From Poriferisodalis sp965203655 (GTDB taxonomy: Bacteria; Actinomycetota; Acidimicrobiia; Acidimicrobiales; Poriferisodalaceae): DNA of 64,000 nt. The notes below the pieces were generated by a model. The model saw only the letters and a list, made by a program, of their open reading frames with translations, did no database searches and was not told where the DNA came from. Shown here piece by piece: positions 62,145 through 64,000 of this stretch; position 1 is the stretch's first letter, and the number at the start of each line of letters is the position of its first letter. The position numbers and the translations under genes were made by a program. The DNA lies in assembly GCF_965203655.1 (NCBI RefSeq), contig NZ_CBDBDD010000004.1:124001-188000 (forward strand). The letters run 5' to 3'.

Positions 62145-63107
62145 TCAGGCGCGGGCGCGTCGCAGGATGTGCTCGACGATCTCGGGGCCGTGGGTGAACT
62201 GCAGGAAGTGGCCAGCGTCGGGCAGTACGTCGATCGGCGCGTTCATCCGACCGGCCCAGGCGCGGCCCCATTCCTCGCTGAAACCTATGTCCTCGGCGCC
62301 CCAGATGAAGTGGGCGGCCTTGTCCCAGTCCAGCAGCACCCGGTAATGCAGGGCCTGCCCAGCGCCGTTCCCGCTGTCGTAGTTGCCGACGGGGATGGAC
62401 AGCGGGAACCAGCGGGCGCCGTTGAAGCCGTCTTCGGGCAGGCCCCGGAACGGTGCGGAGAACCCCGCATACCGCAGGGCTGCGTCGCCCTCGAGCTCCG
62501 GTTCGACTCCCGACTTGATCGCGGGCACCACGTCGCGCGAGCGGACCATGCGTCCCGCCAGCAGCGGCATGATTCCGATGCTCGGCTGCGGGTGCGCATA
62601 CCGGCCGCCGGGCTTCCAGGCGTCGATCCACTGCAGGAAGCTCTCGTCGTAGTCGAATTCCGGGTGGTGGAGCCAGGTGTTCATGATGACGAGCCGGCTA
62701 AAGCGGTCGGGCATCATCGCCGCTTGTGCCAAGCCAATTGGTCCGCCCCAGTCCTGGCAGACCAACGACACGTCGGTCAGGTCGAGTCCGTTGACCAGCG
62801 AGGTCAGCACTTCGGTGTGGCGGGCAATCGAGTACCAATTCGGATCGGTCGGCTTGTCGCTTCGGCCGAAGCCGAAATGGTCGGGGGCGATGCAGCGGTA
62901 TCCGGCGTCGACGAGGCCCGGGATCATGGTGCGATACAGGTAGGCCCAGGTCGCCATGCCGTGCAGCAGCAGCATGACTGGTCCGTCGGCGGGCCCCTCG
63001 TCGATGTAGTGGACACGCAGGTCCTTCCACTGGTGGTAGCGGGGCTCGTAGTCCCAGTCGGTTAGCGCGTCGAAGTGCGCATCGTCGGTGCGAACGAAGT
63101 CGGTCAT
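62145..63107 (-). CDS. haloalkane-dehalogenase-like alpha/beta hydrolase
   Basis: This 320-aa hydrolase has the nucleophile aspartate in SLVCQDWGGPIG (D119, W120), as in haloalkane dehalogenases. The oxyanion region is LLLHGMATWAYLYR and the histidine is in PDAGHFLQFT. The DxG start (VHYIDEGPADGPVMLL) fits the family. Epoxide hydrolases share the Asp nucleophile, so the exact reaction is open. It is transcribed after the GNAT gene, 19 bases on. Confidence 0.88.
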   Translation of the reverse strand: MTDFVRTDDAHFDALTDWDYEPRYHQWKDLRVHYIDEGPADGPVMLLLHGMATWAYLYRTMIPGLVDAGYRCIAPDHFGFGRSDKPTDPNWYSIARHTEVLTSLVNGLDLTDVSLVCQDWGGPIGLAQAAMMPDRFSRLVIMNTWLHHPEFDYDESFLQWIDAWKPGGRYAHPQPSIGIMPLLAGRMVRSRDVVPAIKSGVEPELEGDAALRYAGFSAPFRGLPEDGFNGARWFPLSIPVGNYDSGNGAGQALHYRVLLDWDKAAHFIWGAEDIGFSEEWGRAWAGRMNAPIDVLPDAGHFLQFTHGPEIVEHILRRARA

Positions 63108-63126
63108 CGGTATCTGCCTTCCCGGT

Positions 63127-63759
63127 TCAGCGGAGGTCGAGCGACATGCGCTGTTCCATCGGCACGCCGTGGCTGTGGGGGATGGGCGCGACGGTCTGGG
63201 CCAGCACTTCGAAGCCGAATGCCTCGTAGAACTTGACGGCGGGGTTGTCCGACAGCACGTCGAGATGGACGACCCGATAGCCCTCGTCCGCGGCCCGATC
63301 GATGGCGTCCTTCATGAGCGCGGCGCCGATGCCCTGGCCGTGCAGTTCGGGCCGTACCGACAGCGCATGGACATAGTACGCGCTGGCCGGGATGGCGGCG
63401 TTGAGGTAACTGGCCAGGTAGGAGCGCCGGGCGATCTCGCCAAGCTGCTCCTCGGTGACAGCACCGTCCTCGATGATCGACTGCCAGAGCGGTCGAAGTG
63501 TCTTCTTGCGGCGATCGAACTCGGGGCCGGCATAGCCGATCTCGATGCCCAGCAGATTGTCGCCGTCCATCGCGACCGTGGTCTCGTCGTAGCCGCACAG
63601 CGTGCCCTCGGCGAGCCACGAGTCGCCGATCAGCCGGTCGAACGCCGCTCGGCCGACGAATTGGTAGTCGTAGGTGGGCGGTCCGCTGTTGTACACCAGC
63701 TCGACCACGTCGCCGGTGAACTGTGCTGCCCGGTCTCGATCCACGGTGACGAGTTCCAT
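63127..63759 (-). CDS. GNAT-family N-acetyltransferase
   Basis: This 210-aa acetyltransferase has motif A, VRPELHGQGIGAALMKDAID (the acetyl-CoA loop QGIGAA), and motif B, VHLDVLSDNPAVKFYEAFGF. The N-terminal 120 residues are less conserved. The acceptor is unknown. It lies upstream of the dehalogenase-like gene on the same strand, probably as an operon. Confidence 0.9.
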   Translation of the reverse strand: MELVTVDRDRAAQFTGDVVELVYNSGPPTYDYQFVGRAAFDRLIGDSWLAEGTLCGYDETTVAMDGDNLLGIEIGYAGPEFDRRKKTLRPLWQSIIEDGAVTEEQLGEIARRSYLASYLNAAIPASAYYVHALSVRPELHGQGIGAALMKDAIDRAADEGYRVVHLDVLSDNPAVKFYEAFGFEVLAQTVAPIPHSHGVPMEQRMSLDLR

Positions 63760-63926
63760 CAGTGCCCCCTGGACTGTGCATCTCTGCTGATGCCTCGACA
63801 GTGGACGCTAGCCCTGCGGCGAAGCCCGGCCCGAAAGAGCGCCGCGGTCTCGCTGATTTGCGGGTCGGGGAGTAGTTTCTGGGCAGACGGCCCGACGGGC
63901 GGGCCTGGATGCCGAGACGTGCCGCC

Positions 63927-64000
63927 ATGAGCAAGACCGCTGTTCGTTCGTTGCAGAGGATTCCGGCTTCGGCGGGGCTCGAGCCAGTTCTCGAGGCGAT
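63927..64000 (+). CDS. start of an unidentified gene, cut by the window edge
   Basis: An ATG at 63927 opens a frame that stays open to the right edge (24 codons, beginning MSKTAVRSLQRIPASAGL). It is too short to assign. Codon use is GC-typical, and it lies 167 bases upstream on the opposite strand from the GNAT start. Confidence 0.4.
   Translation, partial: MSKTAVRSLQRIPASAGLEPVLEA

Overview
The window is GC-rich, bacterial and densely coded, with many GTG starts and 4-base stop/start overlaps. Two LLM-family oxidoreductases of the F420/FMN type, a furA-katG pair and a form I carbon monoxide dehydrogenase locus point to Actinomycetota. A DMSP-lyase-like cupin, several sulfatases, P450s, TauD oxygenases and CaiB/BaiF CoA-transferases suggest a marine or host-associated member of a group such as Acidimicrobiia. 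This placement is inference: no rRNA or marker gene is present.

Layout. (1) 1-4990, minus strand: a translationally coupled operon of a DUF1214 protein, a sulfotransferase-SDR fusion, cysD and cysN. The genes for activated sulfate lie beside a dedicated sulfotransferase. (2) 5027-9497: a HicAB toxin-antitoxin pair with an inverted-repeat operator, a second sulfotransferase-like gene, a sterol-desaturase-family hydroxylase, a cupin, and a methyltransferase with a damaged 3' end. (3) 9550-19854: a form I aerobic CO dehydrogenase locus. It holds coxM-S-L, an XdhC-YHS maturation fusion, coxG and five consecutive single-span membrane proteins. Facing these is an operon with the maturation genes coxD and coxE and three small unknown genes. 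(4) 20022-29687: SDR, rhodanese, SRPBCC protein, DMSP-lyase-like cupin divergent from furA-katG, a PhnD-like binding protein without signal peptide, an LLM oxidoreductase, and a redoxin read as a selenoprotein (in-frame UGA in a UxxC motif followed by a good bacterial SECIS hairpin). (5) 29769-41879: an orphan molybdenum hydroxylase, nitronate monooxygenase, LLM enzyme, SDR and CaiB/BaiF enzyme, then an aromatic-ring oxygenase operon. (6) 41884-52448: TetR regulators (one a tandem fusion), two TauD-type oxygenases, two related P450s, a formylglycine arylsulfatase and an MBL alkylsulfatase. (7) 52572-61206: a peptide/nickel-type ABC importer operon with a permease-ATPase fusion, which runs into a cytosolic sulfatase and a CoA-transferase. 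(8) 61230-64000: NTF2-like, RidA, haloalkane-dehalogenase-like and GNAT genes, and the start of one gene cut by the window edge.

Themes. Sulfate esters are both made (cysDN and two sulfotransferase-like genes) and broken (three sulfatases of two folds). Energy can come from CO. Much of the rest is oxidative catabolism. The three most notable items are the unannotated selenoprotein, the five-gene membrane cassette plus YHS fusion in the CO dehydrogenase operon, and the sulfotransferase-SDR fusion coupled to cysDN. No intergenic stretch exceeds about 210 bases. No rRNA, tRNA, CRISPR array or insertion sequence was seen.
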